NCBI RefSeq assembly: GCF_009707955.1
Contig: NZ_WMDQ01000003.1
Span: forward strand, 248,001 to 312,000
Length of the DNA: 64,000 nt
Reading direction: 5' to 3'
DNA from: Flavobacterium sp. LC2016-13
Lineage (GTDB): Bacteria; Bacteroidota; Bacteroidia; Flavobacteriales; Flavobacteriaceae
Shown here piece after piece: positions 16,843 through 25,199 of the stretch; position 1 is the first letter of the stretch; each line of letters begins with the position of its first letter. A program made the position numbers and the translations under genes. The notes under the pieces were generated by a model. It worked only from the letters and a program-made list of their open reading frames with translations, had not been told where the DNA came from and searched no databases.

Positions 16843-17421
16843 TTATTTAACAACTACAATTAAGCCATTATCATCTATCTTAAACTTTTCTGTTTTTAAG
16901 GTTTTAAAGTCTTCACCATTTTTTGTTTTAGTATTTAAACCAAAAACATAATCTTTATTAATCTCAAATTGAGTAAATTCAGAAACAGTATTGGGTTCAT
17001 CACCTTCTTTAGCAAAACCAATATCCTTTTTAGTAATAACTTTATTATTCTTTAATGTTACTAACGTGTATGTAAAATCATCAAAATTAAAATTGCCTAT
17101 AATAAAAACTTTAATTCCATTAATATCAGGTAACCTCAGATAATCTTTAGTATCTAAATTTGCTATATTACAATCTAATTCATTCCATACATTATTACCA
17201 TCTATAATACTATTGGTAATTGGCAAATTTGTAATTTTCGTATTAGATAAACAATCATTTTGATTCTCTTTATTTTCTTCTGCAACTTTATTAGTCGAAT
17301 CTTTTTGTAATTCTGCATTTAAATTATCTTTAGAACTTCTTCTATTTTCTGATTTTGAATTTCCATTGCAATTTGTAAACAGTAAAGCTAAAATTGCGAT
17401 ACTTAATATTCTTTTCATCAT
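16843..17421 (-). CDS. Array lipoprotein (192 aa), putative immunity protein
   Basis: Shortest intact member, 192 residues. Start at 17421 (MMKRIL) or 17418. Lipobox LLFTNC. The leader is almost identical to that of the 354-residue member at 13323-14387, while the mature domain (DYLRLPDINGIKVFIIGNF, SEFTQFEINKDYVFGLN, KIDDNGLIVVVK) is homologous to the last ~100 residues of the 304-residue member at 12017. A Lys/Asn/Ser linker separates anchor and domain. It shows best the minimal unit of the array: repeat, signal peptide, single immunity domain. Confidence 0.6.
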   Translation of the reverse strand: MMKRILSIAILALLFTNCNGNSKSENRRSSKDNLNAELQKDSTNKVAEENKENQNDCLSNTKITNLPITNSIIDGNNVWNELDCNIANLDTKDYLRLPDINGIKVFIIGNFNFDDFTYTLVTLKNNKVITKKDIGFAKEGDEPNTVSEFTQFEINKDYVFGLNTKTKNGEDFKTLKTEKFKIDDNGLIVVVK

Positions 17422-17444
17422 CTTTATTCTTTATCATTCTTGGG

Positions 17445-17512
17445 ATTCCGCCAGCTAACAAGAACATCCTATTCTTGCTAGCTGAGGCTTTTCTTTTCAA
17501 TACGTCAATGAA
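17445..17512 (-). repeat. Array repeat R6
   Basis: Full copy, closest to the effector. The stem is 12-13 bp with one G-T wobble (CAGCTAGCAAGAA against TTCTTGTTAGCTG in the leftward sense). It lies 23 bp upstream of the ATG at 17421 and 68 bp after the stop of the first lipoprotein gene. Confidence 0.92.
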
Positions 17513-17579
17513 CATAATATCACATTAGAAAAGCCTAATTAAAATTTACTTTAAAAATTGAAGTGATTTGTTGTTGTAA

Positions 17580-18794
17580 TTATTTGTTTTTTAGATCGTC
17601 TAAAAAGGCAGGAGTTACATCTTCCAATTTTACAAGACCAAAATCTTTTTTCAACCAGTTTTTACTTGGCGTATTCTCGTCTGGATTATTTTTACTTGTA
17701 TACTCAATGCTATATTTATGAAGATAGAATGCTCCATTTTCATATTTAAATGTTATATATTCATAAGTTGAATAATCGCTACTGTTTCCATGCTGCTCTA
17801 TTGTAAAAAAATTATTTTTAAAAACTATTTTTTCAAATGCCGAATAAGGTGAGTTTTTATTTGCTAGTCTTATAATATTTTGTGTCTGGAATCTTTTTTT
17901 TCCTCCATCAATTACTAAAAATCCATAATTAAAATACTCATCTTCATTCTTAGAAGAAATAGTTGGGGCATATAAAATCAATTTCAGTTTTTCTGCTGCA
18001 TTTGGACTAAATTCCCAAGAATTAATTTCTTTTGCCTGCTCACTTGTTTTAGTAGAATCGGAAGAAACTAGATTAGAATCTGTGTCCTTTTTACTGTCTT
18101 CGTTAAGAATAATTACTTTAGATTTAGATCTTTTATTTACTTCATATCTTATTATTATGATATTTTTATTAATAAAAGATGTAATATTTAACGACTCAAA
18201 GTTTGTGAATGATTTATCGTCTTTTTTTAGAAAATTCTTTGCCTGCACAATATATTCAGGGCAACAATTTTCATACTTTTTTTTATTATTTAATAAATTT
18301 TTATAAAATAGATTTTGTTTTTCTAATGATTCATTTTTTACTTCAGAAAAATGTTGATCAAATAATGAAGTATTAAAACTTTCACTACTAGAACTTAAAA
18401 AAGTATTTGATAATAACTTCGGCTTATTTGATCTATTAAAAGATATATTTAATGGAGAACTTTGATTATCATCAGTCATTCTCTGGTAAAATTTAAATTC
18501 TAAATTTTCATCTATCCTTATATTATTTAATTGTATGTCTTTTTCTACTATATTTATTTTTCTACTTTCTATTGATCCAGGTAAAATTTTATATATAAAA
18601 ATACTATCTCCCTTATTAATGACATTAAAGTCTTCTTTATCAATATCAATTTTTAATGTAAAATCTCCACAATCAATAACTGTTTGAATACTATTAGTTA
18701 TCTCAGTTTCATTTTTAGTTAAATTTTGTTTTTCTGTTTTTTTATCTACACAACTTATTAATGTTGCAAAAAACAAAACTATTAATAATCTCAT
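17580..18794 (-). CDS. Lipoprotein 1, likely cognate immunity protein of the effector
   Basis: Protein of 404 residues with signal and lipobox TLISC (Cys ~15), then a large domain containing CCPEY in the middle and a C-terminal domain (residues ~270-400) that matches the general look of beta-sheet domains sensing or binding protein surfaces (WEFSPNAAEKLKLILYAP, NYGFLVIDGGKKRFQTQ). Its ATG is only 3 bp after the effector stop, and it is the one lipoprotein of the array without a repeat in front. Tight coupling to the effector is what is expected of its own immunity gene. Periplasmic location fits protection from a peptidoglycan hydrolase. No homology to a named inhibitor recognised. Confidence 0.65.
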   Translation of the reverse strand: MRLLIVLFFATLISCVDKKTEKQNLTKNETEITNSIQTVIDCGDFTLKIDIDKEDFNVINKGDSIFIYKILPGSIESRKINIVEKDIQLNNIRIDENLEFKFYQRMTDDNQSSPLNISFNRSNKPKLLSNTFLSSSSESFNTSLFDQHFSEVKNESLEKQNLFYKNLLNNKKKYENCCPEYIVQAKNFLKKDDKSFTNFESLNITSFINKNIIIIRYEVNKRSKSKVIILNEDSKKDTDSNLVSSDSTKTSEQAKEINSWEFSPNAAEKLKLILYAPTISSKNEDEYFNYGFLVIDGGKKRFQTQNIIRLANKNSPYSAFEKIVFKNNFFTIEQHGNSSDYSTYEYITFKYENGAFYLHKYSIEYTSKNNPDENTPSKNWLKKDFGLVKLEDVTPAFLDDLKNK

Positions 18795-18797
18795 ATC

Positions 18798-21578
18798 TTA
18801 TATTTTATTTACATTTAAACTACTCACCTCTTCTAAATCAAGATTTGTCAAACCAATATGACCATGATCGGCATGATCTCTATCATGTGTTACTCCTGGC
18901 ACGCTATCTCCAAAGATAGTTCTCGGATTAGCACAAAAATTCTTTCTAAACCCATACGTATGTGCTAAATTAAAGAATGCTTTGTTTTTGTCTTTATCAA
19001 ATACAGAATCTGTGTTATTCCCTTGATAGCTTTTACCAGAAGTATTTAAATAACGAAAATCACAGTCAAGTCCCTTTCTTGTACCTAAATGACCATGTCC
19101 AGCATGATGGCTAGAACCTGCTCCCCATGGATCACTGCCATTTTCAGATGACATATCTCCCAAATGTATTTCCCAACCCTTTTCATTAACTTCACTAATA
19201 ATACCAAACAAACCAGCTGCAGTTTTCGGTAATAAATAGTGATCACCTTGTCCCACTGTTTCACCACCAGAAACTCCTCCAGCATCAACACCACTATATC
19301 TACCAAATCCACTACCTGTACTAGGTATTTTCACCATACCATGTTCATTTTCATCTAAAACATAAAGTAACTTAAATTTGCCTCCATCTTTTTCTACATA
19401 ATAAGCATGTTTTTTTACAGAGCCTTTAATAAGTTTAATCTTTCCTGATTTATAAGTATAATATTCGGACTGTCCTTCTACTCCTTTTTCAGATGATTTA
19501 CCATTTTTGCATTCATCTACTTTAAAGACTGTCTTAGTAATATTTTTATAATTTTCTCTTCTTCTCTTTTTAGCATCAGCATCATCATTTGGATTGATTT
19601 TGCCTGTAACTAAATTTGCTATAGATTCATTTGTATCATTTCCAATAACATCATTTATTTTTTTTAATTGCCAAAATCCCATCGCCGAAAAAACTGCGTA
19701 TCTAATGTTAGTTAAAATTTTATCAGGATTGGTTACAATATTTACACTTGCATCAACAACTTTAATTTTTTCATAAACTTTTTCATAATTCTCTTTCCAT
19801 GTTAATTGAATAAGTCCCTTACCTCTATATTTACTTCCATCTCCAGTCTCGAATCCTCCATTTCCATATTGATTTGAATATGCATAGTTAGCAAGCATAT
19901 CTTCATTTGCTTTTTGAACCCCTTTATCACTATAACTATTTAAATCCTTTCTACCATATAAATCAGCTATATGATTATTTGTTCTAAAATAAGATAAATT
20001 GCAAAAATTTTTCTTTGTTCCATTTCGGAAGTAACCACCTTCTCCAGTTTCTAAATTACCTTTTACCCAATTTGTCCCAGTACTATACCAATAACCATCT
20101 TTGAGTGCTCCAGCACTATAATTCATGCTTTCTGGCTTCTTCAATTCTAATTTTGTTCCAACTTCTTTTAAAACTTGAGCGAAAAAATGAGCTTTTCTAA
20201 GACAAGTATTTACTTCAAATAATTTAGCCCCGTCATTGAAAGCACTAATTACATCTGTTAACATCGTATCACTAGCATCTGTAAAAATTAGTTTTAATTC
20301 ATCTTTAGTGAGTATCTTACATCTTTCACATTCACCTTTTTCATCCTTCTTCTTATCCTCAGCACTAGGTTGAAAAATCTTCATAACTGTATTTACAACT
20401 TCTCCCTGATCTTGCTTAAAAACTTTTGCATCAACTTTTACTATCTCATTTATTGAACTTGTTTTAGTTTGAAAAACTTCAACTTCTGCAAATAATTCCT
20501 GCTCGGCTCCTTCCTGAAAAAGATTACCTCCAAGGCTTCTTGGTATAGTGTCCAGCCGTATAACCATTGCATGTATATTAGCTCTAATAGGAAATTTTAA
20601 GTCCGCCAATAAATCATTAGGGCTTCCGTTATCATGATCGTACAATCTAAGACGTACTTCTTTTCCAATTAATTCCTTAGAATCTATCCACACTTTAAGC
20701 TGCTTTTCTTTAAAAATACCTGTTATCGGACGATCTGCAGTATCTGTAATATGCACTTTTGTAATCTGGCCTTTTGGCGGTGTTGCTCCACTCGATGGCG
20801 ATGTTTTTGGTTTTACGGGCTGTGTGGGTGCTGCAGTTTTCACCGGCTGCTGTGGCGGTGCCGTAGTTTTACCTTTATAAGGTGCTACCGGGGTTTCAAG
20901 ATCATTAACATTGACATTCTTACTGGCTAATTTTTCATTGTCAAAATCAGTCGTAACATAATATTCATGTATTTTACCTTCATCTTTGCTCATTTTGGCA
21001 ATCTTGGCAAAACTTGGTTTTAATAAAAAGTCAATATCTACAATTCCATCTTTTACAATACCAGAACGTGTATCTAATAAGTTTTTTTCATTTGCCTTGT
21101 TATGTCCTGCTCCAGCTGCATCGTCTTCCCAAAGTGTCACATACACCTTGCGTTTTTCCATATGCAAACAATGTACTCTCGCTTTAAGCGTTTGTCCGTA
21201 TGACAATGGTGCAGAAGGTTTTTTACCACTTTTATCAAGCAACTCTATATTGTTGATTTTAGGTTTATCGGCAGATTGAGGTTTTACATCAATTCGTGCT
21301 ATCTGGTCACCTTTTGTAGCCATAATACGAATGCCGTCTCTTTGCAGACTTCTCTGCAAGAATGTATAAGAAACCTTGTCTCCTTTTTTATCATTCTCTT
21401 TTGTTTTACGCCATCTACCGTATTCTAAAACATGAACAGTCCATAAAACTGGTGTGTCAAAAGGGCTTTTTGGTGCCGCAGTATGCGGAAATAAAGAAGT
21501 TAGAGGATTACTTATCGTGTAAAACTCTTCTTTTCCCACTACAGGGCTAGCATTTCCGGTTATTTTAAAATCTGACAT
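18798..21578 (-). CDS. T6SS peptidoglycan-hydrolase effector, GH19 + MepA/M74-like
   Basis: Protein of 926 residues, no signal peptide, as expected for T6SS cargo. Residues 1-225 and ~265-390 are beta-rich domains joined by a Pro/Thr-rich linker (~230-262). Residues ~410-690 match GH19 chitinase/lysozyme: RKAHFFAQVLKEVG with a candidate catalytic Glu, PESMNY, ANYAYSNQYGNGG and KYRGKGLIQLTWKENY. Residues ~795-915 match the penicillin-insensitive murein endopeptidase MepA (M74, LAS metallopeptidases): HLGDMSSENG, RKGLDCDF and HDRDHADHGHIGL supply the expected Zn-binding His and Asp. It would cut both glycan and peptide parts of peptidoglycan. It follows the PAAR-like gene by 11 bp and precedes its presumed immunity gene by 3 bp. 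Confidence 0.85.
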   Translation of the reverse strand: MSDFKITGNASPVVGKEEFYTISNPLTSLFPHTAAPKSPFDTPVLWTVHVLEYGRWRKTKENDKKGDKVSYTFLQRSLQRDGIRIMATKGDQIARIDVKPQSADKPKINNIELLDKSGKKPSAPLSYGQTLKARVHCLHMEKRKVYVTLWEDDAAGAGHNKANEKNLLDTRSGIVKDGIVDIDFLLKPSFAKIAKMSKDEGKIHEYYVTTDFDNEKLASKNVNVNDLETPVAPYKGKTTAPPQQPVKTAAPTQPVKPKTSPSSGATPPKGQITKVHITDTADRPITGIFKEKQLKVWIDSKELIGKEVRLRLYDHDNGSPNDLLADLKFPIRANIHAMVIRLDTIPRSLGGNLFQEGAEQELFAEVEVFQTKTSSINEIVKVDAKVFKQDQGEVVNTVMKIFQPSAEDKKKDEKGECERCKILTKDELKLIFTDASDTMLTDVISAFNDGAKLFEVNTCLRKAHFFAQVLKEVGTKLELKKPESMNYSAGALKDGYWYSTGTNWVKGNLETGEGGYFRNGTKKNFCNLSYFRTNNHIADLYGRKDLNSYSDKGVQKANEDMLANYAYSNQYGNGGFETGDGSKYRGKGLIQLTWKENYEKVYEKIKVVDASVNIVTNPDKILTNIRYAVFSAMGFWQLKKINDVIGNDTNESIANLVTGKINPNDDADAKKRRRENYKNITKTVFKVDECKNGKSSEKGVEGQSEYYTYKSGKIKLIKGSVKKHAYYVEKDGGKFKLLYVLDENEHGMVKIPSTGSGFGRYSGVDAGGVSGGETVGQGDHYLLPKTAAGLFGIISEVNEKGWEIHLGDMSSENGSDPWGAGSSHHAGHGHLGTRKGLDCDFRYLNTSGKSYQGNNTDSVFDKDKNKAFFNLAHTYGFRKNFCANPRTIFGDSVPGVTHDRDHADHGHIGLTNLDLEEVSSLNVNKI

Positions 21579-21589
21579 ACTACTTTATT

Positions 21590-22084
21590 TTAGTTACAAA
21601 TAGAATCACTATCCTCTAAACTCTGTTTTCTTTTATCCGTGTTAACCAAAGGATTTATCTGGTTGCTTACCTGAGGTTTTGCCTTCTTTGCATTTTCTTT
21701 TCCCGGTTCAGCTTTTTGTCCGTGTTTGTCTACTGTAATACAATCAGGGCCACCAATCGGGCAGGTTCCTTTACTGTCTTCCAGTAGAATTTTTCCTTTA
21801 TTAGAAAGTGTTACTTTTTCATAAAAACCACTCCATTTGGTAACTGTAGCCTTGCAAGGCAAATAATCTCCGCTTCCGTTAGGTTGCATTTTGCATTTAC
21901 CAAAAGTATTTTTCTCTAATGTTTGTCCAATTTCCTTATCGGTTGCAATTAGTTTTTTTTCACCATCTTTATCATTAGCATAATGCTTATCCTGTGTTTT
22001 TACTTTTAATGCATCCGTTTTTGGTTCTACGCTAAACTTACATTTTAATGTTGCACCTTGTACTACTACATGTTTCTCACTCAT
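21590..22084 (-). CDS. PAAR-like DUF4280 protein
   Basis: Protein of 164 residues starting MSEKHVVVQGATLKCKFS, the DUF4280 start. Conserved Cys in LKCKF, GKCKM, LPCKA, GTCPIGGPDC and a final CN are typical. DUF4280 proteins adopt a PAAR-like cone that caps the VgrG spike and delivers effectors. The C-terminal ~40 residues are a Lys/Asn-rich extension. It lies 11 bp before the hydrolase effector, so it is probably the tip that loads that effector. Note that no second vgrG is next to it, so it must use the VgrG at 947-2755 or one outside the window. Confidence 0.85.
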   Translation of the reverse strand: MSEKHVVVQGATLKCKFSVEPKTDALKVKTQDKHYANDKDGEKKLIATDKEIGQTLEKNTFGKCKMQPNGSGDYLPCKATVTKWSGFYEKVTLSNKGKILLEDSKGTCPIGGPDCITVDKHGQKAEPGKENAKKAKPQVSNQINPLVNTDKRKQSLEDSDSICN

Positions 22085-22171
22085 GGCTTTACCTTTTTAG
22101 AATAATAAATACTCTCGTTAACACCTTTATTCTTTATAGAAATTTTTCTAATTATTTATTATTTAAAAAAA

Positions 22172-23251
22172 TTATTGGCCAATTTCTGTTTTTCCTTTTT
22201 TTAGTGGCTCAATTAGTATCGTAGCTTTTATAAATTCATCACCATCAATACTACATTCTAAATTTACTTTTTCAATACTGTAATTATCTTCATTCAAATA
22301 ATATACAGCCTTATAATTTCCTCTAAAAGGTTCATGCCTGTATATTTCCTGGAATTCATTATCAACATACTCTCCTTTTTGCTCTACTTTAATTAAACCT
22401 GATTCATCTACATACGGGGTAACTTTTTGCCCAATGTTATAAACCGATTCTTTACCTTTTTCTAATGGAAAAGAAACTTTATCCTCAAAAAAGAAATCAG
22501 CTGTATATTCGACATAAATTCCATTAAAGAATGCTCTCAAAAAATAATCAGAACTAAGCGCTTTTAATAATGTATCTGAATCTTCTAATGCATATTCTAT
22601 AATTTCAATATGATTTTCGCTGACCTCTCCATCATAATAATCTAAAATTTCCCTCTTTACAACCTTCCAACGTGTTACAATTTCATCGTAATTATATATA
22701 TCTACCCATTTACCGGATTCATCGACAACAATTTTAAGCGGATAAAGAATTTCTGCCGTTTTTGCATCTAATTCATCCATAATTGTTTCCGGTTTTTTCG
22801 TATTAATGTAAATTTCCTGCCCTCTGATTATTTCAAAAAGATGAAATCCTTTCTCATCACTAGCGAGCCATTTTACAACTATTTCAATTTCTAAAATGTC
22901 AATTTCTTCACCAACTTCGGTAGTATATTGTACCTGATATTCTTTTTGAATATTCCTGGGTAGAAATAGCAATTTATAATTATCTCCGAAACTAACTTTT
23001 TGAGGTTTTTTTTCTATTATTTCATCTTTAGAGATAACAGACTTTTCAGGAGCCAAAATCACTAATTCAAGATGGCTTTTAAAATCAGCCTCAATCAAAT
23101 CAGGAATTTCGCAATAAATATTATGATAACGTCTGAGTTCCTGAGCATCAACACCAAGTTCTTGAGCAACACTTTGTAGTGTATCCCCCTTTTTTATCTT
23201 GTATGTGCGGTGCTTGTTTGGCGACACCTCAGATTCGTTTATATAATACAT
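22172..23251 (-). CDS. LysM-domain T6SS-associated protein
   Basis: Protein of 359 residues with an N-terminal LysM motif (residues ~14-62: TYKIKKGDTLQSVAQELGVD, then LRRYHNIY) and a beta-rich remainder with repeated strands (VKWLASDEKGFHLFEI, EYTADFFFEDKVSFPLEKG). No signal peptide, so LysM probably serves as a protein-assembly module, as in some phage tail and contractile-injection proteins where LysM parts link tube and baseplate, rather than as a secreted wall binder. It lies directly before the PAAR-like gene and after tssN. It may act as chaperone, adaptor or baseplate part for this effector module. Confidence 0.65.
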   Translation of the reverse strand: MYYINESEVSPNKHRTYKIKKGDTLQSVAQELGVDAQELRRYHNIYCEIPDLIEADFKSHLELVILAPEKSVISKDEIIEKKPQKVSFGDNYKLLFLPRNIQKEYQVQYTTEVGEEIDILEIEIVVKWLASDEKGFHLFEIIRGQEIYINTKKPETIMDELDAKTAEILYPLKIVVDESGKWVDIYNYDEIVTRWKVVKREILDYYDGEVSENHIEIIEYALEDSDTLLKALSSDYFLRAFFNGIYVEYTADFFFEDKVSFPLEKGKESVYNIGQKVTPYVDESGLIKVEQKGEYVDNEFQEIYRHEPFRGNYKAVYYLNEDNYSIEKVNLECSIDGDEFIKATILIEPLKKGKTEIGQ

Positions 23252-23298
23252 CGCTTCCTTAATTTAGATTTATCTATTGCATTTATTACCTACTCTGT

Positions 23299-24252
23299 TT
23301 ATTTTTTAGCAACACCGGGTTCATATATAAAACCTTCTTCTTTTTTTTCTTCTTTTTTATTTATCTTAGGTTCGCTTTCCTTTTGCCTTTTACAAATGAT
23401 TACCGAATTTTCTGTAATACCATTCATTCCCAAAGTATATTTAGCGTCTACGTATTTGGCTGCCTCATACCATTTTGGCTGTAAAAAAAACACCCAATTA
23501 TAGTTTTCTCCGTTATGTTTTAATTCGATCATGTCTTTAGCATTATGCTCATTATAACCTGTAACTGTATGATAAAACAAAGCACCAAAATCAATTCTTA
23601 CCGGTCCTTTTGATCTAAGGGAAGTATAATCCTGACTATCTTCTTTTTTCTGAATTAGTAAAGTAATAAGCAGTAAATCTTTCATTTCTACATTATCAAT
23701 CTCAGGAAAAGGGTTTTTCCTTTGTGGTATTCTCCACGTAACATATTCTTTGGCAGGTATTTGCATCATATAATTAAATACTGCATAAATTCCGGTTGGA
23801 ACCATGAAAACCAGAAAATGCGAACACATTAAAAAAGTCAATGTTATACCGTTTAGAGCCGTATAAATAATAATAAATAAAACACTTGAATAAAGCGTAA
23901 CCAGTAAAGAGAACAGCAACTCAATACCTACAACACTTTTTAAATTGAATTCATCAAAATACCATCGGTATAGATAAACGTTCAGGATTCCGAATAGTGC
24001 AGAAGCGATCTGATAAAAAAGAAATTCATTCGACAGTTCTGTAAACAATTTATTGTATCCCAAAAATCCTACTAACGCATAAATAACAACAAAGGAAAAA
24101 AGGTAGATGTAAAATTTCTTTTTATATTTTACCGCAAACTCTTTTACTTTATCACTAAATACCATTGTAAGTATAGCGCAAACTGCTATAATTATTACTA
24201 AAAATACAATAAGCCTAATATCTATAAGTGCTCCTAAATGCTTCTTTACCAT
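23299..24252 (-). CDS. tssN: TssN-like inner-membrane T6SSiii component
   Basis: Protein of 317 residues with several transmembrane helices in the first ~180 residues (LIVFLVIIIAVCAILTMVF, FYIYLFSFVVIYALVGFLG and others), then a cytoplasmic domain with a KDLLLITLLIQKKED motif and a short Lys/Glu-rich tail. Topology, length and position beside tssG match TssN, one of the envelope proteins specific to T6SSiii that stands in for TssL/TssM. It probably anchors the baseplate in the inner membrane. It starts 2 bp after the tssG stop. Confidence 0.8.
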   Translation of the reverse strand: MVKKHLGALIDIRLIVFLVIIIAVCAILTMVFSDKVKEFAVKYKKKFYIYLFSFVVIYALVGFLGYNKLFTELSNEFLFYQIASALFGILNVYLYRWYFDEFNLKSVVGIELLFSLLVTLYSSVLFIIIYTALNGITLTFLMCSHFLVFMVPTGIYAVFNYMMQIPAKEYVTWRIPQRKNPFPEIDNVEMKDLLLITLLIQKKEDSQDYTSLRSKGPVRIDFGALFYHTVTGYNEHNAKDMIELKHNGENYNWVFFLQPKWYEAAKYVDAKYTLGMNGITENSVIICKRQKESEPKINKKEEKKEEGFIYEPGVAKK

Positions 24253-24254
24253 TA

Positions 24255-25199
24255 CTAAATTCGTGTTGTATACCCTAACACAGGTTGTTTACTAAAATCA
24301 AACTCGTCCGTTTCTTCATTCATCAATAAAACTGTTTTTATCTCTACTTCCATCGGGAAAAAATGTTCGCAAAAACAGTCTATAAATATTTTTATTTCAC
24401 CATCATTGACATAATGATGAAAAGGTTTATTGATAATTGGGCCAATTTCAATGGTTACATTCAAAGAATAATCCATATAATCTTTACCCACAATAAAATC
24501 AACTCCTAACCTATTTTCTCCTAATATAATTTGCTCTCCTTCTTCACTGTATTCTTTAGAACTTGTAGTTGTAAAGCTTACTTTTTCTTCAATAATACTT
24601 GCGAGACAGCGGCATGCTAAATCAATATCTCCAACAATTTTATAAGCGTATGGTAAAAGCTGGATAAACTTTGACACCAAAACGGCCGGATAAATATGTG
24701 GCAAACCCCAGAAATCATAGAAAAAATCTAATGGTTTGCTTCCGTTTAGCTTATATAAAAGATCTCTTTCAACGCTTTCTATTTTTGTCCGATAATGAAA
24801 AATCTCATTTTCAAAAGGAGTGAAAAAATTACGTGCCTCGGCTTCCTGTTTTTTCTGATGCTTATGCTCCCTAATCATTTGCCGAACAGATTTATCGGCA
24901 TTATTCTCGCTTAAGCTATGTACAAAACCTTCCGGAAGTGCATCATACATACTGTCTCTGGACAATTGTATGTTAAGAAATTCCTGCTTGTCATAATTAT
25001 CATCCTGAATAGAAGCTCCTAAAATATCACTTCTGTGCGCTCTCGAAAATTGTCCCTGATTCGAAATCGTAATTTCATCCTGAGCAACAGTGTTACTCAC
25101 AAGCAATTCATTAGCAACCACTTCGGCTCTAATATCATACGAAATGCTTTGTATTTCGCGTACAAGATCTTCAAGACTCTTCTTATTTTTTCTTTGCAT
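24255..25199 (-). CDS. tssG: TssG-like baseplate subunit
   Basis: About 314 residues from the ATG at 25197-25199; a longer frame needs a GTG at 25220 and would overlap the previous gene by 38 bp, against 17 bp with the ATG. The C-terminal half shows the TssG pattern: DFFYDFWGLPHIYPAVL, then a long helix, then ENRLGVDFIVGKDYMDYS and the TIEIGPI strand. TssG pairs with TssF in the baseplate wedge. The N-terminal ~150 residues are Lys/Glu/Gln-rich and helical. Assignment rests on this pattern and the neighbours; tssF itself is not seen nearby. Confidence 0.65.
   Translation of the reverse strand: MQRKNKKSLEDLVREIQSISYDIRAEVVANELLVSNTVAQDEITISNQGQFSRAHRSDILGASIQDDNYDKQEFLNIQLSRDSMYDALPEGFVHSLSENNADKSVRQMIREHKHQKKQEAEARNFFTPFENEIFHYRTKIESVERDLLYKLNGSKPLDFFYDFWGLPHIYPAVLVSKFIQLLPYAYKIVGDIDLACRCLASIIEEKVSFTTTSSKEYSEEGEQIILGENRLGVDFIVGKDYMDYSLNVTIEIGPIINKPFHHYVNDGEIKIFIDCFCEHFFPMEVEIKTVLLMNEETDEFDFSKQPVLGYTTRI

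Noticed and set aside
11904..17512. Array repeats as integron attC sites
   Set aside because: The layout is similar, but the outer motif on the arm reads AGCTAAC/GTTAGCT, which does not fit the attC core RYYYAAC/GTTRRRY, and no IntI-type integrase is in the window. Kept only as an analogy.
11904..17512. CRISPR array
   Set aside because: Repeats are ~66 bp, imperfect and separated by 0.5-1.2 kb with coding genes. No regular short spacers and no cas genes.
11904..17512. Array repeats as plain rho-independent terminators
   Set aside because: Hairpin is present but it is followed by GGCGGAAT or TGGAGGAAT-like sequence, not by a T run, and lies next to start codons.
18798..21578. Effector as prophage endolysin or chitin-feeding enzyme
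   Set aside because: No phage genes, holin or signal/T9SS sequence; it lies next to a PAAR-like gene and T6SS structural genes.
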